DNA of 5,302 nt from Planctomycetaceae bacterium (GTDB taxonomy: Bacteria; Planctomycetota; Planctomycetia; Planctomycetales; Planctomycetaceae), in the NCBI GenBank assembly GCA_020426065.1, contig JAGQQT010000058.1, positions 1-5,302 of the forward strand, read 5' to 3'. The first letter of the stretch is position 1. Each line of letters opens with the position of its first letter. The notes under the pieces were generated by a model. That model was not told where the DNA came from. It saw only the letters and a program-made list of their open reading frames with translations, and did no database searches. Shown piece by piece: positions 1-5,078 of this stretch. A program made the position numbers and the translations under genes.

Positions 1-534
1 GCCACGGACCTGAGCCACTTTTCCACCGAAAAACTGGCCCAGATATCGCATTCTGTGATAAGACATCGGCGAAATATGAAAGCGATCCACCGCCTCATCC
101 GGTTCATATTCATGCAACTGAGAGGGATGAAACTGATAGAACGTGCCTGTGAATAAATACTGCAGCCGGGACCACATATTCATGATGTTGGGAGTGGAGA
201 TGACGACGTGCCCACCGACTTTGGTAACTCGCATCAGTTCACCCATCAGCAGGTAAGGATTGAGAACATGTTCAATCCCTTCCAGGCAGATAGCCCCATC
301 AAAGGTTTCATCTTCAAAGGGAAGCTTGCGGGTCATGTCGGCATACACGAAATCTTCCTGACGCAGGGCAATATCCCCCGGAACAACTTCGTGCCCGACA
401 TTTCGCAGAGCAGTAGTCAGTTTGCCATTCCCGGCCGGGAGATCCAGAATTTTCTGACCGGCAGGCAGGCTGGAAAAGAAATCCACGGCTTCATGCATAT
501 AGCCGGGAAAAGTATCTGCTTTGTGTGGACGCAT
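1..534 (-). CDS. Class I SAM-dependent methyltransferase, C-terminus outside window
   Basis: Predicted to transfer a methyl group from S-adenosylmethionine in the cytoplasm; the substrate cannot be read from the sequence. The frame is open from the left edge to ATG at 534, giving 178 residues. Visible class I Rossmann signatures are: motif I KILDLPAGNGK (residues 28-38), where LPAG replaces the usual LGCG but both motif glycines of GNG remain; RKLPFEDETFDGAICLEGIEH (about 70-89), the post-II/motif III region of Methyltransf_11/23-type enzymes; and GGHVVISTPN (about 107-116), the motif-V strand. The start is supported by an AGGA element about 8 nt upstream and an in-frame stop 11 codons above it. 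A well-formed promoter lies 73 nt further upstream. The next gene upstream on the same strand encodes a distant relative. Family assignment is firm; the specific reaction is unknown. Related enzymes are usually 200-300 residues, so a good part of the C-terminus is probably missing. Confidence 0.9.
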   Translation of the reverse strand, partial: MRPHKADTFPGYMHEAVDFFSSLPAGQKILDLPAGNGKLTTALRNVGHEVVPGDIALRQEDFVYADMTRKLPFEDETFDGAICLEGIEHVLNPYLLMGELMRVTKVGGHVVISTPNIMNMWSRLQYLFTGTFYQFHPSQLHEYEPDEAVDRFHISPMSYHRMRYLGQFFGGKVAQVRG

Positions 535-564
535 GAGTTCATCCTGAAAGGTCGTCGGGGCGGC

Positions 565-600
565 ACCTCATGTGCGGCCGATCCATCACATTCGTGAGGT
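565..600 (-). other. Possible hairpin in the 5' leader of the left methyltransferase
   Basis: Arms ACCTCA and TGAGGT (565-570 with 595-600), plus an inner TGTG/CACA pair (571-574 with 587-590), can fold around a 12-base loop with a 4-base bulge. It would lie at the very 5' end of the transcript predicted from the promoter at 607-636, about 30 bases upstream of the ATG. The ribosome site is not inside the stem. Role unknown; it may be chance. Confidence 0.25.
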
Positions 601-606
601 CTGGCG

Positions 607-636
607 GTTATATGTCAAATCGCCAAAAGTGGTCAA
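607..636 (-). promoter_or_regulatory. Sigma70-like promoter for the left methyltransferase
   Basis: On the minus strand TTGACC (636-631) is followed after 18 bases by TATAAC (612-607); each hexamer matches the consensus at five of six positions. Transcription would begin near 600, giving a leader of about 65 bases before the ATG at 534. The spacer also carries a second TTGAC copy just before the -10 element. Confidence 0.5.
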
Positions 637-832
637 TCCCGCTCCGGACGAAACCAGCGGTTCAGTATGCTTATTCTGTCTGAGGAAAATCGCTCCACTC
701 CAGCAACTGCTTCTGACCTTTGTGTCGCTGAGCCTATTAGAGTTTTGATGAGATGAGAGCGCGAGTTTAGATAATCTGACTACAACATAAATGCTGCAGA
801 TCAATTCCGTATGCGAAGAAGGGAAGTCAGTT

Positions 833-856
833 CAGCCCTGAAATCAGGCTGTTTTT
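833..856 (+). terminator. Terminator-like hairpin with T tract, plus orientation
   Basis: CAGCC (833-837) pairs with GGCTG (847-851), with an inner TG/CA pair, a bulged C and an AAAT loop, followed at once by five T (852-856). This is the form of a rho-independent terminator reading rightwards. No plus-strand gene ends here; the hairpin covers the stop codon of the minus-strand methyltransferase (844-846). On the minus strand the same stem lacks a following T run, so it would be poor at ending that gene. It may be fortuitous or may block antisense transcription. Confidence 0.35.
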
Positions 857-1527
857 CGCAATTCAGAGGACTTTGGCTTCGACTGGGACGATGCGATTCG
901 CTCATAACGGGCAAACACTGTGTGAGCGTAGCGGTTGTCATATGCGGACTGCGTGTAATACAGCCTTCTCATCAGACGCAAAGCCAGTGGACGCGGTTTT
1001 TCGGCATAACGCAACTCCGCCAGCTGAAAATCAGCGGGATGAGCGGCCGCAAAAAAGTCACTCACCTGGGAGACATTGAAAAACCACTTGTGGCGATCGA
1101 TCGGCTTACGGTGCGGCAGTCCATAGTGCAGGATATCACCGCGTCCTTTATCCAGTTTACCACGTGCCCCGCACCAGCAGTTTGGCAGAGAAACAATGAC
1201 ATTCTGGCTGCTGACGCGAAACAGTTCCTGAAACATATCATGCAGATTATTGAGATGCTCGAGCACTTCAATACACATCACGCAGTCAAAGGACTCATCT
1301 TCAAACGGCAAACGCTTACATTCTTCGAGATTCAGCACCTGGTCCGGTTTGCCGCAAATGTCGACGCCATAATACTTTTCGTTTGGCAAGAGTGCTCGCA
1401 GTGGAGCCTCATCACAGCCGACATCGAGAACATTATTTTTGAGAACTTTACCAAAACGATCCAGCACATACTGGCTGCGGGCTGCTCGAACGGTAAAGGA
1501 AGCGTAGTCTTTTTTGGCAGTTGGCAT
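844..1527 (-). CDS. Class I SAM-dependent methyltransferase, MetW-like fold, altered motif I
   Basis: Probably a cytoplasmic methyltransferase of the Methyltransf_11/MetW type. I call 227 residues from ATG at 1527; the open frame extends to ATG at 1596 (250 residues). The shorter start is preferred because AAGGA lies 10 nt upstream and because a strong promoter (1585-1614) would place the transcript start near 1578, inside the longer version. The first 23 residues of the long form look non-conserved. In long-form numbering: motif I NVLDVGCDEAP (55-65), acidic GVDI (77-80, D79), LPFEDESFDCVMCIEVLEH (96-114), and the MetW-like VIVSLPN strand (133-139). The rest, with LPHRKPIDRHKWF, is family-specific. 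In motif I the usual G.G after the cysteine is replaced by DEA, so SAM binding may differ or be weakened. It shares the LPFEDE.FD...C.E..EH block with the methyltransferase to its left, suggesting distant paralogy. Substrate unknown. Confidence 0.88.
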   Translation of the reverse strand: MPTAKKDYASFTVRAARSQYVLDRFGKVLKNNVLDVGCDEAPLRALLPNEKYYGVDICGKPDQVLNLEECKRLPFEDESFDCVMCIEVLEHLNNLHDMFQELFRVSSQNVIVSLPNCWCGARGKLDKGRGDILHYGLPHRKPIDRHKWFFNVSQVSDFFAAAHPADFQLAELRYAEKPRPLALRLMRRLYYTQSAYDNRYAHTVFARYERIASSQSKPKSSELRKTA

Positions 1528-1584
1528 GGGCCCATCGTCCTTGAGGGCTGATGTTTCGAGTGAAATTTTGAGCTGTAATCGGGG

Positions 1585-1614
1585 CTTATAAGCCATACCG
1601 AAAACTCAAGTCAA
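1585..1614 (-). promoter_or_regulatory. Sigma70-like promoter for the second methyltransferase
   Basis: Minus-strand TTGACT (1614-1609), an 18-base spacer, then TATAAG (1590-1585): five of six matches in each hexamer. It overlaps the upstream candidate ATG (1596), and its predicted transcript start near 1578 leaves a leader of about 50 bases before the ATG at 1527. The same hexamer quality and 18-base spacing occur in front of the left methyltransferase. Confidence 0.5.
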
Positions 1615-1670
1615 GATCGCCTTGGAACCGCTGGATGAGAACTGGTCTGTGGAAGGATTGAACTTCGCAG

Positions 1671-1686
1671 GCTGAACCTGTTCAGC
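1671..1686. promoter_or_regulatory. Perfect 16-bp dyad in the divergent spacer, candidate operator
   Basis: GCTGAAC and GTTCAGC form perfect 7-bp inverted arms around CT. The site lies about 57 bases upstream of the -35 of the minus-strand methyltransferase and about 58 bases upstream of the weak -35 of the plus-strand hydrolase gene. This is a typical place for a dimeric regulator of a divergent pair. It is too compact (two-base centre) for the GAAC-N4-GTTC LexA box of Gram-positives. It has no T tract, so it is not a terminator. The binding protein is unknown. Confidence 0.3.
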
Positions 1687-1744
1687 AATGAGTTTAGTGG
1701 TGAGTCTCCTGCAGTTCTTTCCGAATTCACCTCCCTGTGGTCAC

Positions 1745-1773
1745 TTTTAACACGTTGCAGGGTCATTTATAAC
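1745..1773 (+). promoter_or_regulatory. Weak candidate promoter for the SGNH hydrolase
   Basis: TATAAC (1768-1773) matches the -10 consensus at five of six bases and lies 17 bases after TTTTAA (1745-1750), a poor -35. The leader would be about 50 bases long. No better plus-strand promoter was seen between 1600 and 1830. Confidence 0.25.
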
Positions 1774-1830
1774 TTAAATCATTGAGAATCCCTAAACAGC
1801 GATCCACGTACACAACAACTGGAGGCCTCA

Positions 1831-3021
1831 ATGAAGAACTTCACCCGCAGGCCACTCAATCCTGCTGCAAGCTGCGGACAACTCCCAATTGGCTGGCTGG
1901 TTTATACTGGAATGATTGTCCTGATGGTCCCCCTGCTGATTTCTGCAGCAGATGAACCGGCAGCGGTTTGGCAGTACCGGCCAGAGTTGTTGCGACCGTT
2001 CTGGATCGGGGACGTCGTTGCAGGTGAGTCGGTTCTGTTCATTCACGATGACGGAAACGGTTCGGCACGGGCTTCTGTTCTGTTCCCAGTTCAGGAGATC
2101 CTGACCGTTACCAATTCGGACGGCAGCGTGAAGTATGAAAATGGTCGGGACTACGTTTGGAAGCAGGGCTCGCGTGAAATCACATTGCCGCCTGGATCAC
2201 GGATCGTTTCCAAGAGTCCGCAGGAGCTGCGTCGACCGGCCGGAACACAACGGCATGCTCTCACGCACAAAGACGGCAATGGCGAGATCCTCTTCGGAGA
2301 GCAACTTGAGTACGCCCAGATGCAGACCTGCATCACGTATCGCCATGAGACCGAAAAATGGGACGGAGTAGTGCCCAAGTTCGATCCGCAATCGCTGCCG
2401 CTGAGTGTAGCCAGACTCAAGAACCGGCAACCTTTGTCGATCGTCACACTGGGAGACAGTATCTCAGCAGGTGCGAATGCTTCGGCCCTGTACAACGCCG
2501 CTCCATTTCAACCTGCCTATCCTGAACTGGTCCGTCGCGAACTGGCGGAACGCTTCCAGGGCGAAGTACGGATGACAAACCTCGCTGTTGGTGGCACCGA
2601 CACCGGCTGGGGATTGACGCAGATCGACAAGGTTGTTGCAGCGGAACCGCACCTGGTGATTCTGGCCTTCGGGATGAACGACTCTGCCGGAAGATCTCCC
2701 GAGTCCTACCAGGAAAATACAAAGCGAATGATCGCGGCAATTCGCGAGAAGGTGCCGGAGTGCGAGTTCATTCTGGTTGCATCCATGCTGGGAAACCGAG
2801 ACTGGATCACCTTGAAGCACGAACGCTTCCCGCAATACCGCACCGCACTGAACGACCTGACCGGGCCCGGCATTGCACTGGCCGACCTGACCTCGATCTG
2901 GACCGAGTTTCTGGAGCGGAAGAAGGACTGGGATCAGACCGGGAATGGCGTGAATCATCCCAATGATTTCGGTCACCGGGTCTATGCCCAGGTGATCACA
3001 ACACTGCTCACTCCCGAGTGA
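1831..3021 (+). CDS. Exported SGNH/GDSL-family hydrolase with N-terminal beta-rich region
   Basis: Likely an exported esterase or deacylase; the substrate may be an acylated polysaccharide, which is inference only. The 396-residue frame starts at an ATG with GGAGG five bases upstream. Residues 1-40 are a signal peptide: basic n-region (K2, R6, R7), hydrophobic core 20-37, and probable cleavage after SAA (38-40). Residues 45-200 form a strand-rich region without a recognised catalytic motif, of the kind that precedes SGNH domains in planctomycetes and Verrucomicrobia. The SGNH domain covers about 201-396: block I TLGDSISAG with nucleophile Ser210, block II LAVGGTDT with Gly255, block III GMND with Asn283, and block V NHPNDFGH with His376. 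The Asp expected three residues before the catalytic His is Gly373, with Asn372 one position further away, so the triad is incomplete or uses another acid. The gene diverges from the methyltransferase and converges on a tRNA; it appears monocistronic. Confidence 0.93.
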   Translation: MKNFTRRPLNPAASCGQLPIGWLVYTGMIVLMVPLLISAADEPAAVWQYRPELLRPFWIGDVVAGESVLFIHDDGNGSARASVLFPVQEILTVTNSDGSVKYENGRDYVWKQGSREITLPPGSRIVSKSPQELRRPAGTQRHALTHKDGNGEILFGEQLEYAQMQTCITYRHETEKWDGVVPKFDPQSLPLSVARLKNRQPLSIVTLGDSISAGANASALYNAAPFQPAYPELVRRELAERFQGEVRMTNLAVGGTDTGWGLTQIDKVVAAEPHLVILAFGMNDSAGRSPESYQENTKRMIAAIREKVPECEFILVASMLGNRDWITLKHERFPQYRTALNDLTGPGIALADLTSIWTEFLERKKDWDQTGNGVNHPNDFGHRVYAQVITTLLTPE

Positions 3022-3046
3022 GTGAGATGACACTGCTGCAAGTGTC
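3007..3046 (+). terminator. Two adjacent hairpins after the hydrolase, possible weak terminator
   Basis: CTCACTC/GAGTGAG (3007-3013 with 3016-3022) is a perfect stem that includes the hydrolase stop codon. GACACT/AGTGTC (3029-3034 with 3041-3046) is a second 6-bp stem with loop GCTGCA. Neither is followed by a T tract on either strand, so intrinsic termination is doubtful. They fill the short space between the convergent hydrolase and tRNA genes and could stabilise 3' ends. Confidence 0.3.
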
Positions 3047-3062
3047 CCATAAAGAAGAGAAG

Positions 3063-3136
3063 TACCCCCGACAGGATTCGAACCTGTGACCGCGGGATTA
3101 GAAATCCCGTGCTCTATCCAACTGAGCTACAGGGGC
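3063..3136 (-). tRNA. tRNA-Arg (anticodon TCT)
   Basis: A full 74-base cloverleaf is readable on the minus strand: acceptor GCCCCTG with CGGGGGT, D arm GCTC/GAGC with loop AGTTGGATA, anticodon stem CGGGA/TCCCG with loop TTTCTAA, variable CGGTC, T arm ACAGG/CCTGT with loop TTCGAAT, and discriminator A. The acceptor stem contains wobble pairs at 1-72 (G-T) and 6-67 (T-G). The anticodon TCT (3102-3100) reads the rare arginine codons AGA and AGG. CCA is not encoded, so it must be added after transcription. It lies just downstream of the terminator of the glycosyltransferase operon. I see no clear promoter of its own in the 26 to 60 bases upstream. Confidence 0.97.
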
Positions 3137-3153
3137 GGATGATGGTGGGAGTG

Positions 3154-3172
3154 AAAAACCCGGCTACGGGTT
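3154..3172 (-). terminator. Rho-independent terminator of the glycosyltransferase operon
   Basis: On the minus strand AACCCG, loop TAGC, CGGGTT, then a run of T reaching five (two of them in the stem). It lies 29 bases after the glycosyltransferase stop codon and 17 bases before the tRNA gene, so it separates the two transcripts, or attenuates read-through into the tRNA. Confidence 0.6.
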
Positions 3173-3200
3173 CGCGTGAGATCCACCTTTCTCTGGAAGA

Positions 3201-4400
3201 TTAACGATCTTCACCTGCAGAAAGTTTACCGACGAACTCCGCATGAGTCGAGCGGTACAGGTCCGCGATCTGGCCAACTGACTGGTCTATGCGAAAATGC
3301 ATATTTACATGCCTGCGGCCTGCCTGTCCAATTTCCCGGGCGAGTTCGGGATTGTCCAGTAATCTCTGCAGTTCCATGGCGAGAGCTTCGCTATTAGAGG
3401 CGGGAACGAGGAAGCCGGTTTTCCCATTCTGGATGGCAGTATGCACGCCCCCCACATTGGTTGCCACAATCGGACGTCCCCAGGCCATGGCCTCCAGCAT
3501 GATGGTTCCCAGTGCCTGCTTGAGTGAAGGCAGACAGAAAATATCGATCGCCTGCAGCGATTCCTGGAACCCGTACAGATTGGACACAAAAGTGATTTTG
3601 TTGACAATTCCGAGCTGGCGGGCCAGCTGCCTCAAGCGACGCTCTTCGGGCCCGGAACCGGCAATCAGGAATTCGACATCTGGCTTGACTGCCAGCAACT
3701 TCTGAGCGGCCTCCAGAAAATAGACGCCCCCTTTCACCTGCTCGAGAGGTCCGGCCATTCCAATCACGGGAGTACGACCTGGAGTGAGCACTGTGAGCGT
3801 TTTGTTTTCGGGAATCGTTTCAATGCCGCTGTGAATCACGATCACATCTTCGCCATGAATGGCAGGTTGAGTCAGCAGCTCGGATTTGACGGAATCGCTG
3901 ACTGCGATAATTCGTCTGCCGTATTCCCGATCGTAATACAGAATCTCGCCCTTGTTGAGGTAGTCATGCACCGAGAGCAGGTAAGGCTTCTGAAACAGTT
4001 TTGCCAGACGAATCCCGAAAGCAAGCATGCCCCGAGACTGGATATGAATCAGGTGGGGTGGTTCTTCCTGAAAATCCTGAGCAATCAGACGATGCACAAA
4101 CCTGTTGAACAGGGGAAACTGCAGGTAGCGATATTCACGTACGTTCAAAGCATTTCGTCGCTCGGGAGCAATTGAGCGGGCATCGGGCGTGACGATGGTG
4201 GGGCGAACACCGTAATTGCACAGATTCTCCGCCAGTACCAGCGTTTGTGTCGAAGATCCCCGCACCTCAAAGGTGGACGACAGCAGCATCACTCTAAGCG
4301 TATCCCGTTTTTTTCGAGATTTGACAGTCCCGCGAGCAGCCGAGGTCCCGGCAACGGAATCTTCTGCAGAGGAATTGGATACAGGATCCATGATTTCCAT
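3201..4400 (-). CDS. GT4-family (GT-B fold) glycosyltransferase
   Basis: Predicted to transfer a sugar from a nucleotide donor to a lipid or glycan acceptor at the cytoplasmic face of the membrane; neither is identifiable. It has 399 residues, normal for the family. A polar, low-complexity leader (1-34) precedes the N-terminal Rossmann domain: LRVMLLSSTFEVRG (35-48), IHIQSRGMLAFG (118-129), LLSVHDY (141-147), IIAVSDSVKSEL (164-175), VIVIHSGIE (186-194). The donor domain shows IGMAGPLEQVKGG (213-225), FLIAGSGPE (244-252) and the GT4 helix ALGTIMLEAMAWGRPIVATNVGG (296-318). Two donor-site residues are unusual: Pro218 where GRL normally supplies Arg, and Gln295 as the first position of the E-x7-E motif (Q295...E303). 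Lys223 and Glu303 are kept. No strong ribosome site precedes the ATG at 4400; the ATG three codons later is equally possible. It lies 36 bases after the membrane-protein gene and is probably cotranscribed with it and the flotillin. Confidence 0.93.
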   Translation of the reverse strand: MEIMDPVSNSSAEDSVAGTSAARGTVKSRKKRDTLRVMLLSSTFEVRGSSTQTLVLAENLCNYGVRPTIVTPDARSIAPERRNALNVREYRYLQFPLFNRFVHRLIAQDFQEEPPHLIHIQSRGMLAFGIRLAKLFQKPYLLSVHDYLNKGEILYYDREYGRRIIAVSDSVKSELLTQPAIHGEDVIVIHSGIETIPENKTLTVLTPGRTPVIGMAGPLEQVKGGVYFLEAAQKLLAVKPDVEFLIAGSGPEERRLRQLARQLGIVNKITFVSNLYGFQESLQAIDIFCLPSLKQALGTIMLEAMAWGRPIVATNVGGVHTAIQNGKTGFLVPASNSEALAMELQRLLDNPELAREIGQAGRRHVNMHFRIDQSVGQIADLYRSTHAEFVGKLSAGEDR

Positions 4401-4417
4401 TCGCGCTGAAATGAACA

Positions 4418-4448
4418 GTCTGTCACAGACCGAAAATTATTCTTCCGG
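4418..4448 (-). other. Two small hairpins in the operon junction
   Basis: In the minus-strand transcript CCGGAA and TTTCGG (4448-4443 with 4435-4430, one G-U pair) enclose the TAA of the membrane-protein gene. The next bases form GTCTG-TGA-CAGAC (4430-4418); the two structures share base 4430 and so may compete. They fill most of the 36-base gap before the glycosyltransferase. No T tract follows, so termination is unlikely; an effect on RNA processing or translation is possible but unproven. Confidence 0.25.
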
Positions 4449-5021
4449 TGAACGGAGGGCTCGGGGTGGTTTCAGTATTTCACTGACGATAAACGCCTTG
4501 CGAAAATCTTCCGGCGAACGCAGCATGGCTGCAATTTCCCGCCCCCTGGTGTTGGTTCTGACCTGAGCAGGAGTAAATCTGACAGGCGATGGTGGAGCCA
4601 GAATGGGCTTGCTGGGCTCCCGTGTCGCTGGAATCCCTTCAGGCAGAGTGCGTTGTTCCGTCTCCAGGTGAGGGAGTGTTTCTCCACTGATCTGGGATTC
4701 AAGATGACGATCCTGGACTCGTTCCGGACGAGACTTACGCTGCTTGCGGGTTGCCTGGGGTTGTTGTGCCGGCCGGGGTTGCTGCCGCTGCTGAACGGGT
4801 TTTGGCTGTTGAGCCGGTTTGGGCCGGACCGGTCCTCCCCCCTGCTGCTGTTTGACTTCCTTAAGGAAGTTTTCAATCTCATCCTGCAGCTTCTTTTTGG
4901 GACGAGGTGGTTGATTGCCGGGTTGCTGCCGGGCTTTTTTGGCATTCTGCTCATTGACGGCATTGGAGATCCAGCCAATGACCGTAATGGCAATGATCAC
5001 AATTGTGACTACGGCTTCCAA
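4437..5021 (-). CDS. Single-pass membrane protein of unknown function, proline/glutamine-rich, next to flotillin
   Basis: I do not recognise a named family. The 194 residues divide into: an N-terminal membrane helix (about 2-22) with almost nothing outside it; a basic stretch just after it (KKAR, 28-31, and PKKK, 41-44), which by the positive-inside rule puts the rest in the cytoplasm; a short charged amphipathic helix LQDEIENFLKEVKQ (45-58); a disordered P/Q/R-rich linker (about 59-105); a proline-rich acidic stretch (110-150); and a C-terminal predicted helix with IAAMLRSPEDFRKAFIVSEIL (163-183), which looks like the conserved functional part. The start is TTG, chosen because AAGGGAG lies eight bases upstream and the membrane helix begins there; no ATG occurs near. 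It follows the flotillin gene by 57 bases and precedes the glycosyltransferase, so a role with FloA at the membrane is a reasonable inference. An open frame on the opposite strand (4653-5045) is a shadow. Confidence 0.8.
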   Translation of the reverse strand: MEAVVTIVIIAITVIGWISNAVNEQNAKKARQQPGNQPPRPKKKLQDEIENFLKEVKQQQGGGPVRPKPAQQPKPVQQRQQPRPAQQPQATRKQRKSRPERVQDRHLESQISGETLPHLETEQRTLPEGIPATREPSKPILAPPSPVRFTPAQVRTNTRGREIAAMLRSPEDFRKAFIVSEILKPPRALRSPEE

Positions 5022-5029
5022 CTGTCCGG

Positions 5030-5036
5030 CTCCCTT
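5030..5036 (-). promoter_or_regulatory. Ribosome binding site deciding the TTG start
   Basis: AAGGGAG on the minus strand, eight bases before TTG (5021-5019). It is the only good ribosome site in this junction and places initiation at TTG, giving a protein that begins directly with its membrane helix. Confidence 0.6.
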
Positions 5037-5078
5037 GCTGCCTGAGGGGCAACTTCTCTCGTTTTTTTAACCTGACAA

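Larger units (their letters stand above)
535..843. other. Non-coding spacer between the two methyltransferase genes
   Basis: This 309-base stretch has no convincing gene. It holds the promoter of the left methyltransferase (607-636), a possible leader hairpin (565-600), and the start of a terminator-like hairpin on the plus strand at its right end. A 72-codon open frame on the minus strand (586-804) has no recognisable domain, no convincing ribosome site, and overlaps the promoter, so it was not called. Confidence 0.6.

Noticed and set aside
208..597. 129-codon open frame on the plus strand
   Set aside because: It is antisense to the left methyltransferase, which carries all the class I motifs.
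586..804. 72-codon minus-strand frame between the methyltransferases
   Set aside because: No domain, no supporting ribosome site, and it overlaps the promoter at 607-636.
811..1551. Long 246-codon open frame on the plus strand
   Set aside because: It lies opposite the second methyltransferase, whose protein has clear family motifs; the plus-strand translation shows no domain and no ribosome site.
1671..1686. Reading the dyad as a LexA/SOS box
   Set aside because: The GAAC/GTTC half-sites are separated by two bases, not the four of the Gram-positive box, and no SOS gene is adjacent.
1689..1751. 20-codon plus-strand mini-frame (MSLVVSLLQFF...) upstream of the hydrolase
   Set aside because: No ribosome site, and it precedes the likely transcript start of the hydrolase.
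2464..3033. 189-codon open frame on the minus strand
   Set aside because: It is antisense to the SGNH hydrolase; the hydrolase has a signal peptide, ribosome site and four catalytic blocks.
3063..3136. tRNA gene as a possible integration site for a mobile element
   Set aside because: No integrase, no repeated tRNA 3' end and no change in gene style on either side within the window.
4653..5045. Leucine-rich, hydrophobic 130-codon frame on the plus strand
   Set aside because: It looks like a membrane protein only because it is the complement of P/Q-rich codons; the minus-strand gene has the ribosome site and the operon position.
5039..5068. TGCC/GGCA stem followed by seven T on the plus strand
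   Set aside because: The T run begins about ten bases after the stem and there is no plus-strand gene to terminate; on the minus strand it is an A run.
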